Shown here one piece after another: positions 46,804 to 56,899 of a stretch of DNA of 64,000 nt. Source of the stretch: Oceanobacillus arenosus (GTDB lineage Bacteria; Bacillota; Bacilli; Bacillales; Amphibacillaceae); assembly GCF_003369575.1 (NCBI RefSeq), contig NZ_PIOC01000003.1:186001-250000 (forward strand), read 5' to 3'. How positions within the stretch are numbered: position 1 is the first letter of the stretch; each line of letters starts with the position of its first letter. The notes below the pieces were generated by a model, which had not been told where the DNA came from, ran no database searches, and worked only from the letters and a program-made list of their open reading frames with translations. The position numbers and the translations under genes were made by a program.

Positions 46804-47718
46804 TCAATCTTTCCCACTATTTATCGCAATAATCCCTACTGCAACGAGCGCAATCGCACCGACAATATACAGGTTAATACTCTCACCAGGGATAAACATC
46901 GCGGACAATAACGCTCCGGATACGGGAGTGATAAATTTATAAATGGCAATTTCACCGGCTTTATTATATTTCAAAATCGAGTACCAGAGTGCGAATGCGA
47001 CAGCTGATAGGAGTGCGGAGTAGATGAATAGTCCCCAGCCTAGAGGCGTGAAGCTCATTGCATTTTCGCCTAGCTGCGGCAGACCGATGAGAAGCATTAC
47101 TGCTGCACCGATGGACAGCTGCCAGCCGGTTAATGTGAATGGGTGGATTCCGACGGCGAGTTCCTTCGCCATGATCGTTGCGATGGCGGCTGCTACTGCG
47201 GATAGAATCATGAATCCTTCCCCATTTAACTGGAAGCTTAACTCAAGTCCTTGTCCCCAGTTTGCTACGATAATCCCCGCAAATCCAGCAATTAGTCCAA
47301 TCGCCTTTTTCCAGTTCATTCGATCATTTTTATAGAAGAAGTGGGCTAAGATTACAACAAAAAATGTGCCCGCGGAGGATAGGATTGCCCCCTGCATTCC
47401 CGTTACATTCGCAAGTCCGTTATAAAAGAAGTAATATTGCACGGTCGTTTGGAAGATTCCTAATAAAATTAATACTGGAATTTGCCTGCGTGTGACGAGT
47501 AGGCGTTTTGGGTTCGTTATGACAAGGCCTGCCAAAATAATAATTCCCGCCAGGAGGAAACGCATCCCCGCTAATACCATTTTTGCAACCGTGTCATCCG
47601 GTGCCATTTGTAATTCCTCATAGCTTATTTTCAGAACAGGAAATGCACTGCCCCATAATATCGAACAAAAAATGGCAATTAAAATAACTGTCCATTTTTT
47701 CTCATAAATACTTTTCAA
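46804..47718 (-). CDS. EamA-family (DMT) transporter
   Basis: A 304-residue membrane protein with about 10 helices in two EamA halves (LWGSAFPVLKISYEEL near the start; the second half from about residue 155). DMT transporters usually export amino acids or metabolites, and the substrate cannot be read here. The start is a TTG with AGGAGCTG upstream. Array 2 follows its stop codon. Confidence 0.85.
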   Translation of the reverse strand: MKSIYEKKWTVILIAIFCSILWGSAFPVLKISYEELQMAPDDTVAKMVLAGMRFLLAGIIILAGLVITNPKRLLVTRRQIPVLILLGIFQTTVQYYFFYNGLANVTGMQGAILSSAGTFFVVILAHFFYKNDRMNWKKAIGLIAGFAGIIVANWGQGLELSFQLNGEGFMILSAVAAAIATIMAKELAVGIHPFTLTGWQLSIGAAVMLLIGLPQLGENAMSFTPLGWGLFIYSALLSAVAFALWYSILKYNKAGEIAIYKFITPVSGALLSAMFIPGESINLYIVGAIALVAVGIIAINSGKD

Positions 47719-47916
47719 AACATGTCAGCTCCTAAACTATTTCATACGACGTAAATTGCAATACGCCAAAGGAGATTATACTATATTTATTGATTAGGAC
47801 CAAATGAAGCGAACCTTCATCCTACGAGGACTTCCTTATATATCAAATATTTCCCTTGTAATAATCCTCTCCACCTAACAATAAAATTTATAAACAAGCT
47901 TTTTTGGAGGGATATT

Positions 47917-48309
47917 ATGAGCAGTGCTAAGCTGATTACGGCTGAAATGATTGCCAGGTACCATGACCTTAATAAACTGAAGAAAGAAATCGATTCGGAA
48001 ATGAGTCAATTAAAGAAACAATTTCACGCCTATTTCGACGCACAAGTGGGAGCCAACACAAAAGGGGAAGTCACGGATGGTGGCTTCAAGCTGCAACGAC
48101 AAATTCGGAAGGTTGAGAAATTCGCGGACGACCTGACCGTTGCAAGATTAGAAGAGTTGAATATGAATGAACTAATTTATATTGAAAAGAAAGCCGATGA
48201 CGAGAAAATCAACGCAGCCATTAGTCTTGGCCTGTTGAGTGAAGAAGATATTAGCGATTGCCGAGTGAGTAGCTTTTCCGGGGTGATATCAGTGAGGGAG
48301 ATAGTTTAG
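47917..48309 (+). CDS. Hypothetical coiled-coil protein
   Basis: A 130-residue protein with a Lys/Glu-rich helical N-terminal half (DLNKLKKEIDSEMSQLKKQF) and a more globular C-terminal half. GGAGGG lies 5 nt before the ATG. The layout (helical hairpin, then a short beta region) loosely resembles small phage-type proteins, but no family is recognised. Array 3 begins about 20 bases after its stop, before any terminator, so the array is probably transcribed as its 3' untranslated region. Confidence 0.6.
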   Translation: MSSAKLITAEMIARYHDLNKLKKEIDSEMSQLKKQFHAYFDAQVGANTKGEVTDGGFKLQRQIRKVEKFADDLTVARLEELNMNELIYIEKKADDEKINAAISLGLLSEEDISDCRVSSFSGVISVREIV

Positions 48310-48327
48310 GCTGGAGGGTGTGGGCTG

Positions 48328-48650
48328 TCGCTCGATTTCGGGCGGGCGTCGCTCGATTTGGCTCAGGGGTCGCTCGATTTAGCCCGGGTCTCGCTCGTTT
48401 TAGGCCACGCATCGCTCGATTTGGCTCGAACCTCGCTCGATTTGCCCGAGCCCCATTCGATTCAGCTCGGGCTGTCGCTCGACCTGGCGCGGGGCTCGCT
48501 CGATTTGGCGCGGGCGTCGCTCGACCTGGCGCGGGGCTCGCTCGATTTGGCGCGGGCGTCGCTCGTTTCGGCTCAAGGGTCGCTCGATTTACCTTGGGCA
48601 TCGCTCGATTCACCCCACGCATCGCTCGTTCCCGCCCACGCCCCACTCGG
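48328..48650 (+). repeat. 21-nt tandem array 3 (about 15 units)
   Basis: Same unit and orientation as arrays 1, 2 and 4. Near the middle a 42-nt dimer (TCGCTCGACCTGGCGCGGGG then CTCGCTCGATTTGGCGCGGG) is repeated. Some units are 20 or 22 nt long, which breaks every frame. It lies between the stop of the gene at 47917 and a shared terminator. Confidence 0.95.
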
Positions 48651-48691
48651 CCGGCATTTCAAGCTAAAATATCCCCCTATAACTAAAACAA

Positions 48692-48723
48692 ATAGTCTAG
48701 ATACATCGCTGCATCTAGACTAT
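48692..48723. terminator. Bidirectional terminator
   Basis: ATAGTCTAGAT (48692-48702) pairs perfectly with ATCTAGACTAT (48713-48723). On the minus strand it is followed by TTTGTTTTAG. It separates array 3 from the sugar isomerase gene. Confidence 0.7.
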
Positions 48724-48792
48724 GAATCACAATAATTACATTTTCACTCGAAATCCCTCTGTTTGTGCGGTAATTCTTCCTTTATTGCCACA

Positions 48793-49548
48793 TTACCTTT
48801 TTCCAATATTTCTAATTGCCTTCACGTTTTCAGCGGCGCTTTCAAGTGGATCTTTCGTAAAATGTTCCTGTTCAACAATGAACCATTTGACACCAACTTC
48901 ATTTCCTTTTTTCATATAGGTAGCTAGCGGTAGTGTGCCTGTTCCAAGTTCGGTGGATATTGGTTGTGCGTCTACTATTTTCATATCCTTAATATGCAAT
49001 GATACACACCGGTCCGCATACTTCTCAATAACCGCTATTGGATCATGTCCTGCATAGGAAGCCCAAAAGCAATCCAATTCCATTTTCAGATAGTTGGCGT
49101 CAGTATTTTCGTATAGGATATCAAAGCCTGTTTTACTGTCAAATCGCTCAAACTCAAAGTCATGGTTATGATAGCCTAGTGAAAACCCAGCCGCACGCAC
49201 TTTCTGGCCGATGCCATTCAGCAGTTCCGCTGTTCGTTTGTAATCATCAACTGTTGTTCTTCTATTTTCTTGCAAATACGGAACGATAAGGAGATCATTC
49301 CCAATTGTTTCATGATATTTCAATGTTTCATCAAGCTGATTTTCCAGTAGTTCCAGCTGAACATGAGCACCGGCAGCTTTAATGCCTGCTTCCGCCATTG
49401 TCTCCTTAACCTCTTCGGCAGAATAGTTCCCGAAGCCAGCAAACTGTGCCCCTGTATAGCCCATTTCAGCTACTTTTCTTATCAACTGTAACAAATCCTG
49501 TTCAGCAGCATCTTTAATTGACCAAAACTGTAACCCAACATTTTCCAT
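48793..49548 (-). CDS. Sugar phosphate isomerase/epimerase (TIM barrel)
   Basis: A 251-residue member of the xylose-isomerase-like/AP-endonuclease-2 superfamily (GLQFWSIKDAAEQDLLQLIR, then LGYHNHDFEFER, then MELDCFWASYAG, then SLHIKDM). Metal ligands are the Glu/Asp/His of those motifs. It follows the GH3-GH94 genes on the same strand after 216 bases, so it may process a keto- or epimerised sugar in the same pathway. GGGGGAG precedes the ATG. Confidence 0.8.
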   Translation of the reverse strand: MENVGLQFWSIKDAAEQDLLQLIRKVAEMGYTGAQFAGFGNYSAEEVKETMAEAGIKAAGAHVQLELLENQLDETLKYHETIGNDLLIVPYLQENRRTTVDDYKRTAELLNGIGQKVRAAGFSLGYHNHDFEFERFDSKTGFDILYENTDANYLKMELDCFWASYAGHDPIAVIEKYADRCVSLHIKDMKIVDAQPISTELGTGTLPLATYMKKGNEVGVKWFIVEQEHFTKDPLESAAENVKAIRNIGKR

Positions 49549-49570
49549 ATTAACTCCCCCAATCGTATAT

Positions 49571-49760
49571 TTTTATCCCGTATGTAACGGCTAGTAAGAC
49601 CTCCACTGAATGAAGTTTCACTTTACTATTAATAGAGTAATTCGCTACAAGTCTTTAAATCCCTTTTTCATTGAGCGGGTGCCTGTCACTTCCCGAATTT
49701 TGTCGAATCCCCCCTCACATTAATGGAGAGGAAATCATTTTCGCAGGCACTCTAACGTAC
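49571..49760. repeat. Two dispersed-repeat elements before the isomerase gene
   Basis: Element one (49571-49631: TATGTAACGGCTAGTAAGAC, then CACTTTACT) resembles 63666-63757. Element two (about 49677-49757) begins GGGTGCCTGTCACTTCCCGA and ends GCAGGCACTC, so its ends form a GTGCCTG/CAGGCAC inverted repeat, in the manner of REP elements. No gene lies here. Confidence 0.4.
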
Positions 49761-49764
49761 ACCC

Positions 49765-52700
49765 CTACATATAAATCTCTATTCTATTACCCTCTTTTTC
49801 CAATCGTTGTTCCAATTCTTTCGCCGCGATGATGAATCCTCCATCTCGATATGGATTGGATGTTGTTTCAGTTGCTATTTCAGCACCATTGATAACGATT
49901 TGCCTTTTCTCTCCAGTTAAATGATAGATGAATGTCACGGGATAATTCATAAATGTATATGCAAATTCTAATCCATCTAAATCGTTTGGCAATATCGGAT
50001 CGATCACTAAGTTTCCTAAATGCCTGCGAATTCCTAAGGCATTTGAGATTAGTTGATTCATATAAATTCCTGGGCCGCTTGAATAAATACGCCAGCCGCC
50101 TTTGACTGCAACAGACCCATCACGTAATTTATCAAACTGTTCCTGTGCCTCATAACGCGTATTAAATTTACCATCGGAACTACTAAAATATGCATTGCTT
50201 TGGCGGATTTCTGCATTTGGAACAGCCTCTTGAATACGTATCGGATTAATGACTTCTAGTCCTTTCCATACTTCATCGGCATTTCCCATTTTTGCCATTG
50301 CTTCAACAAAACGAATATGTGCATGCACATATTGCAGGCCGACTTCTCTTCCGAAGTTTGCTGCTTGTTCTGCACGTTTGAAGTGGGTACTTATTCCACC
50401 AGCATAATTGGCAGGGCGATTCATTAGACGAACCCCGTCCGGGAAATATAGATGGTCTTTAATAATTTGCAGATGATGTTTCGCCTGTTCTTTGGTAAAG
50501 AGCTCACTAATAATACTTTGCTGCATTGGCAATAATCGATATTGAATTCCTGTTTTTTCATCTGTTGGGTGCAGCATAAATTCTATATTATCCGTACTCT
50601 CCATATAAACGAATCCTGGAATAACGTCTGATGAAAGAATATAGTGATTAAAGTCCGCTTTAATATTGTCCGCAATTTGCTTCAGCTCTGAAGCTACTTT
50701 TTCATCAGCCCCAGTTAATAGGCTTGCCATTTTATTCATTGCTTCATATGTTAATGCGACCGTCCAGCTGCTGATCATATATTTCTTAAGATTTGCATTT
50801 GCAGGCTGCAGCGTATCATCCCAATCCCCATCACCATATGCAGACAATGCAGTATGATGGAGAAAATGTTCTTTAATATAGGCAATTTCCTTTTTTATAT
50901 GATCGAGTAGGGTTGCTTTCTCTTCCGTAAAATTGAAACTCTCATGATCTGTATATGGTAGCATTTCTTCTAAAATGGTGAAATCCTGTGTTGCTTCCAG
51001 ATAGTCACTGATTAGTTTAAGCGGCCAGACGATGATGTCTCCATGGCTGTCAGCCTGCTGCACATTGTTGTATTGATCAAACATAAACCATTGTGGCCAG
51101 TTTCCGTTATGTTCATATTGATGTGTGAACACGGTTTTAATAATTTCCCGGACCGTTTCATCATGGCCGGTAGCCATAAAGTACTCTGCTGGGCCTTGAC
51201 TGACATCACGTGTTCCCCATGCAGCACCACTATATTGCTCGAGTCCGTGTGGTACCGAGAAATGCACCAGCATATTATGCGTATACCACCAGGCAATTGC
51301 ATTTACTTTATTAAGGCTTCCTGGATCAGAAGTACCCGCTAATGTAAATCCTTGCATCACATTGCGGTAGTATTCACGGTAACGTTCAATCTCCTGTTGC
51401 GAATCTTTCTGTTCAACGGAACTGAAATCGTTATAAAGAGAACCTTGAATGGTTAAGGACCATTTGGGTGTTTCCGCAATGTCTAACACAACTAATGAAG
51501 CTGGGTTATGTGCTACCTGTTGCGCATTGTCAATTTTCATTTGCGCTCCATTAATCTCCATACGGTAGGCTAGGTCAGGATATGTGTCTGCACTGTCCGC
51601 ATGTGCATCCGCTGTGAAGGTGATGCTGTTTTCATTTACTTTAAAACCGAATGGCACTTTGTATTCCTCATTGTTCATCGTTATCTGATTTGTAAGCCTG
51701 TAGCGGTAGGATTTTCCTTTTTCAGAGGAAACATGTAAATGAATCTCTGGTGTATCAACGGTTGTGAAATTCGTAATGATTAACACATCATCTTCCAGTT
51801 TGTAATACCAGCGCGCATAATTAAACCCCATCTCAAACATAGAAGCCATCGTTAGCAGATGATATTTATCCTCTATTTCAATATAAATGCGCTGTCCCGA
51901 TGTTTTCATCACATTTAATGGATTTCTGGCGTTTGTCATCACCTTATTCATATTCGTATTGCCAATCGATATTTGTGCATTGAATAAGCCATACATGTAA
52001 CTATTCGTTGTTATTGTATCTTCCCTTACATGATGATTGTTTCCGCTCATTAAAATATGCCCATGTGACCGTTCGACGAAATCTTCTTTTTTCTTTAAAG
52101 CCACATGTTCGTATGTATTTGTAAAAAAGGAAAGCAATGCTCGATCATGACGTTCTTCCAATAAACGCTCCGGAAAGCGTGCATTTATTTCTTCTTCCGT
52201 AAATTCCAGCGCTTGAAGTACCTGCCTTACGTTTTCAGGACTTTGAACTTTTTCAATCGTTTCACCAACGGCAGCCGGACTATCCTTTACCCCAATCCAA
52301 GCTTCCTCTAGTTCACTTGCAAATTCCACTTCTGTAACTTTCGATGGATGATCTTCTTTAAACATGCCATAAAAGACAAACCGTTCACTAACACGAAGCG
52401 TTACTTTATCAGATTGCAGGGCAATATAGGCAAACTCATATTGATAGATTTCATTCGCCAGTGTTGGTTGTGTTAGCGCCTCAGGCTGATTGGTCGATTT
52501 ATAGGATAATCCGTAAAACTGCAACCCATCTGTAGCGTAACCAATCGTTTTTCCTAATGCACCTTGCTGCAAATACGGGAATTTCCCTTGCTGTGGCTGA
52601 TTCTGTCTTGTGCAAACAACATACCCATGATGCTCATTTTCAAATACATTATGATCTAGATACTGTGAGATATATGCTTCGTTTGATCTAACTGCCGCTT

Positions 52701-53088
52701 TATCAGCAAGCCCCAAATCTTGTGTGTACATAATATCTACTTCTACATCGTTCCCTTCAAGCTCAATGTCCCAGAACCAAATGCCTTTATCTGATAACCG
52801 AAACGTAACCGTATATGCTACATTATCAGTAGTACCCGCGAAAATAATGTTCGAATCACTTTTGGATATACTGCTGTTCGATTGTGCACCAAGTAATGGA
52901 ACAGCTTTGATACCATTTGCTGTATAAACACGTAAATATAGATTGTTCAAGGATCCATCAATCGTATTTGATAGCCATTGATTAATCATTGTGTTATGAT
53001 GACTGATTTCATAAATATCGCCACTGTTCAAAAAGGTGAATTGCAAATCACCTTTTTGAATGTGGATTTTCTTATTATTCGAATCCAT
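49765..53088 (-). CDS. GH94 1,2-beta-oligoglucan phosphorylase
   Basis: A 1107-residue GH94 enzyme, the length of the Listeria 1,2-beta-oligoglucan (sophorooligosaccharide) phosphorylase. It contains an N-terminal beta-sandwich, a second sandwich about 330-560 and an (alpha/alpha)6 barrel. The barrel carries GAAWGTRDVSQGPAEYFMAT, the catalytic acid region DGDWDDTLQPANANLKK and the late GREVGLQYVHAHIRF motif. It phosphorolyses beta-1,2-glucooligosaccharides to glucose-1-phosphate. It follows the GH3 gene with 14 bases between them and lacks a signal peptide, so it acts in the cytoplasm. GGAGGATT precedes the ATG. Confidence 0.85.
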   Translation of the reverse strand: MDSNNKKIHIQKGDLQFTFLNSGDIYEISHHNTMINQWLSNTIDGSLNNLYLRVYTANGIKAVPLLGAQSNSSISKSDSNIIFAGTTDNVAYTVTFRLSDKGIWFWDIELEGNDVEVDIMYTQDLGLADKAAVRSNEAYISQYLDHNVFENEHHGYVVCTRQNQPQQGKFPYLQQGALGKTIGYATDGLQFYGLSYKSTNQPEALTQPTLANEIYQYEFAYIALQSDKVTLRVSERFVFYGMFKEDHPSKVTEVEFASELEEAWIGVKDSPAAVGETIEKVQSPENVRQVLQALEFTEEEINARFPERLLEERHDRALLSFFTNTYEHVALKKKEDFVERSHGHILMSGNNHHVREDTITTNSYMYGLFNAQISIGNTNMNKVMTNARNPLNVMKTSGQRIYIEIEDKYHLLTMASMFEMGFNYARWYYKLEDDVLIITNFTTVDTPEIHLHVSSEKGKSYRYRLTNQITMNNEEYKVPFGFKVNENSITFTADAHADSADTYPDLAYRMEINGAQMKIDNAQQVAHNPASLVVLDIAETPKWSLTIQGSLYNDFSSVEQKDSQQEIERYREYYRNVMQGFTLAGTSDPGSLNKVNAIAWWYTHNMLVHFSVPHGLEQYSGAAWGTRDVSQGPAEYFMATGHDETVREIIKTVFTHQYEHNGNWPQWFMFDQYNNVQQADSHGDIIVWPLKLISDYLEATQDFTILEEMLPYTDHESFNFTEEKATLLDHIKKEIAYIKEHFLHHTALSAYGDGDWDDTLQPANANLKKYMISSWTVALTYEAMNKMASLLTGADEKVASELKQIADNIKADFNHYILSSDVIPGFVYMESTDNIEFMLHPTDEKTGIQYRLLPMQQSIISELFTKEQAKHHLQIIKDHLYFPDGVRLMNRPANYAGGISTHFKRAEQAANFGREVGLQYVHAHIRFVEAMAKMGNADEVWKGLEVINPIRIQEAVPNAEIRQSNAYFSSSDGKFNTRYEAQEQFDKLRDGSVAVKGGWRIYSSGPGIYMNQLISNALGIRRHLGNLVIDPILPNDLDGLEFAYTFMNYPVTFIYHLTGEKRQIVINGAEIATETTSNPYRDGGFIIAAKELEQRLEKEGNRIEIYM

Positions 53089-53102
53089 TTATCGAATCCT
53101 CC

Positions 53103-55268
53103 TTATTTTTCTAATCGGAAAGGTACTGACTGAACATCGCTGCTATTTGTCCCAATAAAAGCAATAAACTCCCCATTATCACTCGTAAATGTTAAATCCT
53201 TATGGTGATAACGCAACTGTTCTTCTGTCAATGTAAAAGAGATTTCCTTTTCTTCGCCTGGTTTAAGTGAAACTTTCTCGAAACCTTTCAATTCTTTTAA
53301 TGGGCGGACAATTTCTCCAGAGATATCGCGAATGTAAAGCTGCACAACTTCATCACCTGCTACATCACCAGTATTTTTAACAGAGACACTTATTTTCAGT
53401 GGTTCGTCAAGGGTCATGACATCATGTGATAGCTTCATTTCACTGTAGCTGAATGTTGTATAACTTAGCCCAAAGCCAAATGGGAAAAGCGGTTCATTCG
53501 GTATATCCAAATACTGTGATACATACCGTTCTCTAACATCTGGCGCAACTTGTGGACGACCAGTATTAAATTGATTGTAGTAAACAGGTACTTGACCAAC
53601 GGAATACGGAAAGGACATCGATAATTTCCCAGAAGGATTCGCCACTCCAAATAATAAATCTGCAATAGCTGCTCCACCCTCTGTCCCAGGGAACCATGCT
53701 TCAAGTACTGCATCCACTTTGTCAACAACACCATGTAAATCAAGCGGGCGACCATTGAAGATGACAGCGACAGTCGGTTTATTTAACGCTGCAATTTTTT
53801 CAACTAAGTCTAATTGAATTTGCGGTAGCTTAATATTGGATCGCGATCCACCTTCACCACTCATATCGGAACTCTCCCCAAGTGCAAGAACAATGACATC
53901 TGCCTGATTCGCAATTTCCAGTGCATGATGAAGCTCTAATTCTGTTCCATTTTCTATCGCACAGCCCTCAGCAATAAGAAGGTTTTCTCCATCTAGTTGC
54001 ATTCTCATTCCATCACTTAATGTGATTGCATCTTCTTTAGAACCGAGCGCCGACCAGGATCCAAGAATATCCTTGTTACCTGCGAATGGACCAATTAGCG
54101 CAATTTTTTGCTCCTTTTTAAGTGGTAGAGCCGATCCATTTTTTAATAAAACACAAGATTTTGTAGCAAGCTCTCTTGCGGTTTGTCGGTGCGAATCACT
54201 TAGAATAACTTCCTTTTCCAATTGTTCATCTGCTCCGCGATATGGATTCTCAAACAATCCCAATTTTTCCTTTAATTTCAAAACACGGAGGACAGACTCA
54301 TTTATCAGTTCCACATCAATCACGCCTTCTTCAACTAAGGCTTGTAAATGATTAACATAGGCTGATGACATCATTTCGATATCTACACTCGCATTGATTG
54401 CTTTAAAGGCCGCTTCCCTATCATCTTCTGCAACACCATGGAAAATCAGTTCTCTTACCGCATTCCAGTCAGAAATAACCACACCATCAAACTTCCATTC
54501 CCCACGAAGCAAATCACGCATTAGCTCTTTGTTCCCTGTTGCTGGAATTCCATCAATCGTATTGAAGGATGTCATCACCAGTTCACTGCCCGCGTCGATT
54601 GCTGCCTTATATGCAGGTAAATACGTTTCTCTTAGTTCACGTTCCGACATGTTTACCGTGTTATATTCACGACCGCCTTCAGGTACCCCATACGCCGCAA
54701 AGTGTTTAACGGTAGCAGCTACACGGGTTAGATCATTTTTCAAGTCCTTGCCCTGATAGCCCTTCACTTGCGCTTTAGCAAATTCACCATTTAAATAGGC
54801 ATCTTCACCGGTAGATTCCATTACTCTTCCCCATCTTGGGTCCCTTACAATGTCAACCATTGGTGCAAACGTTACCTGCAGACCTGAAACTGCTGCTTCA
54901 ATTGCCGCAATCGCTGCACTCTCCTCAGCTAATTTCAGATCCCAGGAGCTGCCAATTGCTAATGGAATAGGAAAAATGGTTCGATAGCCATGAATTACAT
55001 CTGCCATAAATAGTAATGGAATCCCCAATCGATTCTTATCTAGATGTTGTCGTTGAATCTCTTTAATTTCCGCTGCTCCAGTAGTACCGAGGACAGAACC
55101 AGCATTCTCAATCATCGCTTCTGTAATTCCCATTTCTTCCATTGGTCCAGTAATCTCACCACTGGTCGAGGACCCTTTCATAAACGAACCGACAACCTGT
55201 GTCAACTGTGCGGCTTTTTCTTCCAATGTCATTTGATTTAATAGATCTTCAAGAAAGTTGTCTGTCAT
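53103..55268 (-). CDS. GH3 beta-glucosidase
   Basis: A 721-residue cytoplasmic GH3 enzyme: TIM barrel (about 1-320) with the nucleophile Asp in VISDWNAV, an alpha/beta sandwich (about 370-560) with GESSDMSGEGGSRS, and a C-terminal fibronectin-III-like domain. The partner gene order (GH3 with GH94 phosphorylase and a divergent binding protein) matches the Listeria innocua sophorooligosaccharide locus, whose GH3 enzyme splits sophorose. GGGGGAA precedes the ATG. It starts the left arm of the divergent pair. Confidence 0.9.
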   Translation of the reverse strand: MTDNFLEDLLNQMTLEEKAAQLTQVVGSFMKGSSTSGEITGPMEEMGITEAMIENAGSVLGTTGAAEIKEIQRQHLDKNRLGIPLLFMADVIHGYRTIFPIPLAIGSSWDLKLAEESAAIAAIEAAVSGLQVTFAPMVDIVRDPRWGRVMESTGEDAYLNGEFAKAQVKGYQGKDLKNDLTRVAATVKHFAAYGVPEGGREYNTVNMSERELRETYLPAYKAAIDAGSELVMTSFNTIDGIPATGNKELMRDLLRGEWKFDGVVISDWNAVRELIFHGVAEDDREAAFKAINASVDIEMMSSAYVNHLQALVEEGVIDVELINESVLRVLKLKEKLGLFENPYRGADEQLEKEVILSDSHRQTARELATKSCVLLKNGSALPLKKEQKIALIGPFAGNKDILGSWSALGSKEDAITLSDGMRMQLDGENLLIAEGCAIENGTELELHHALEIANQADVIVLALGESSDMSGEGGSRSNIKLPQIQLDLVEKIAALNKPTVAVIFNGRPLDLHGVVDKVDAVLEAWFPGTEGGAAIADLLFGVANPSGKLSMSFPYSVGQVPVYYNQFNTGRPQVAPDVRERYVSQYLDIPNEPLFPFGFGLSYTTFSYSEMKLSHDVMTLDEPLKISVSVKNTGDVAGDEVVQLYIRDISGEIVRPLKELKGFEKVSLKPGEEKEISFTLTEEQLRYHHKDLTFTSDNGEFIAFIGTNSSDVQSVPFRLEK

Positions 55269-55644
55269 TATAATTCCCCCGTAATAAATTATCGTATCTC
55301 AAAAATATGTTGCAAGCGATTTCAGTTTAAACTATAATACATTTATAGAAACGTTTCAACAAATATTTTATATTTATTTTTTTAAGCATTTATCATTGAA
55401 AGTCTGAAGTTTGTGCTATATGTCACTTCATATATAGTACTTTACAATAAAATAATATTTCTAAAAAATAATTCTTGAAACCGATTTCAAAATGTAATAT
55501 AATGATTTCTATTGAAACGTTTCACTAATTACATACGGGAGTGATGAATGATTATTATTAGCTCTGGAAGATGCTAGACTTTCTATGATGTATGTCATTT
55601 TTACCGATATTTATCCAACAATTTTATTAATAAGGGGTGTAATG
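55269..55644. promoter_or_regulatory. Divergent promoter region with four LacI/cre-like operators
   Basis: Four palindromes are present: TGCAAGCGATTTCA (55311-55324), AGAAACGTTTCAA around 55347-55359, TTGAAACCGATTTCAA (55475-55490) and a perfect TGAAACGTTTCA (55513-55524). The first two lie near the GH3 start and the last two near the binding-protein gene. The half site TGAAAC and central CG fit LacI-family binding, so the LacI regulator at 59642, CcpA, or both may bind. Confidence 0.75.
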
Positions 55645-56892
55645 ATGAAAAAGAAAAAATTAGGTTGGCTGTCAGCAATATTATTTAGTGGGGCACTCAT
55701 TTTAGGTGCATGTTCGGATGATAGTTCAGGAGATGAAGGAACAGATAGCACATCATCTGGTGATGATACGATTCAAGTTTGGACAATGTCTGCAGATTTC
55801 GATAAATTTGTCGCAGAATTTGAAGATGAAAGTGGAATAAATGTAGAAGTTCAAACAATCCCTTGGGGAAATGTCCACGATAAATTATTAACAGCTGTTG
55901 CTTCTGGTAAAGGTCCCGATGTAATTCAAATTGGTACGACATGGGTTGCGGAATTCGCTGAAGCTGGTACTTTTCTCGATTTGACAGACCATATCGCGGA
56001 TTATCCTAACTTAAATCCGGATAACTTCTTTGATGCCGCAGTAGAATCAACGCAATATAACGGACAAACGGTTGGTATCCCATGGTATGTTGACACCCGT
56101 CTATTATTCTATCGCACCGATTTATTAGCAGAGGCCGGATATCCTGAAGGACCAGAAACTTGGGATGATTTTCTTGATGCTGCAACACAGTTAACCGCAC
56201 GTGGGGATGACCAATATGGCGTGGATATTTCACAGGGCGATCCACAGTTTCCATTTATGCTAGCTTGGGAGCGTGGATTTAAATACGATGAAGCCAAAGG
56301 ATCAGCCAATTTCGAAGATCCTGCCTTTGTAGATGCTGTTAAATTGCATAATCAATTCTTTAAAGACGATTTAGCACAACTGACGGAAGGAAAGGAATTG
56401 TATCAAGCATTCAGTGACGGTTCAAAACCGATGTTCTTCAGTGGTCCATGGGAAATTAATTCGATTAACACACAAATTCCTGAATTGGAAGGAAAATGGG
56501 ATGTACATGTAATGCCTAAAGCTGAAAACAATAATTCCATGATCGGCGGATCACACTTAGGTATTTTCCATAACTCAGATAATGTGGAAGGTTCACTCAA
56601 ATTTATCGACTGGATGGCGGATCCTGAAACACAAATCAAATGGTTTGAAAATATTAAAGAACTACCAGCGAACACGACTGCATGGGAAAATCCAGTACTA
56701 GCAGATGATCCAATGATCGCTACTTTTGGTGAACAACTTGAATCAACACAAGCTGTTCCGGTAATACCAGAATTTGAAAAATTAGCGCAAGAATTAATTA
56801 AAACACTGGAACAAATAAATCATGGTGGAGCTGACATCGACGCTTCACTGGCAGATTTCCGTTCAGAAGCTGCACGTATACTTGGTGAATAG
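55645..56892 (+). CDS. ABC sugar-binding lipoprotein (beta-1,2-oligoglucan type)
   Basis: A 415-residue family-1 extracellular solute-binding protein with a lipoprotein signal (KKKKLGWLSAILFSGALILG ending GACS) and an acidic Ser/Asp linker. TIQVWTMSADF and the GKGPDVIQIGTTWVAEFA region follow. Adjacent to the GH94/GH3 genes, it probably captures sophorooligosaccharides for the permeases downstream. I placed the start at the second ATG (55645) with AGGGGTG upstream; an upstream in-frame ATG at 55585 adds an unlikely leader. Confidence 0.9.
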   Translation: MKKKKLGWLSAILFSGALILGACSDDSSGDEGTDSTSSGDDTIQVWTMSADFDKFVAEFEDESGINVEVQTIPWGNVHDKLLTAVASGKGPDVIQIGTTWVAEFAEAGTFLDLTDHIADYPNLNPDNFFDAAVESTQYNGQTVGIPWYVDTRLLFYRTDLLAEAGYPEGPETWDDFLDAATQLTARGDDQYGVDISQGDPQFPFMLAWERGFKYDEAKGSANFEDPAFVDAVKLHNQFFKDDLAQLTEGKELYQAFSDGSKPMFFSGPWEINSINTQIPELEGKWDVHVMPKAENNNSMIGGSHLGIFHNSDNVEGSLKFIDWMADPETQIKWFENIKELPANTTAWENPVLADDPMIATFGEQLESTQAVPVIPEFEKLAQELIKTLEQINHGGADIDASLADFRSEAARILGE

Positions 56893-56899
56893 GATGAAT

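Noticed and set aside
48251-48735. Frames of 120-130 codons on both strands over array 3
   Set aside because: Same repeat artefact; 20- and 22-nt units break each frame relative to the unit.
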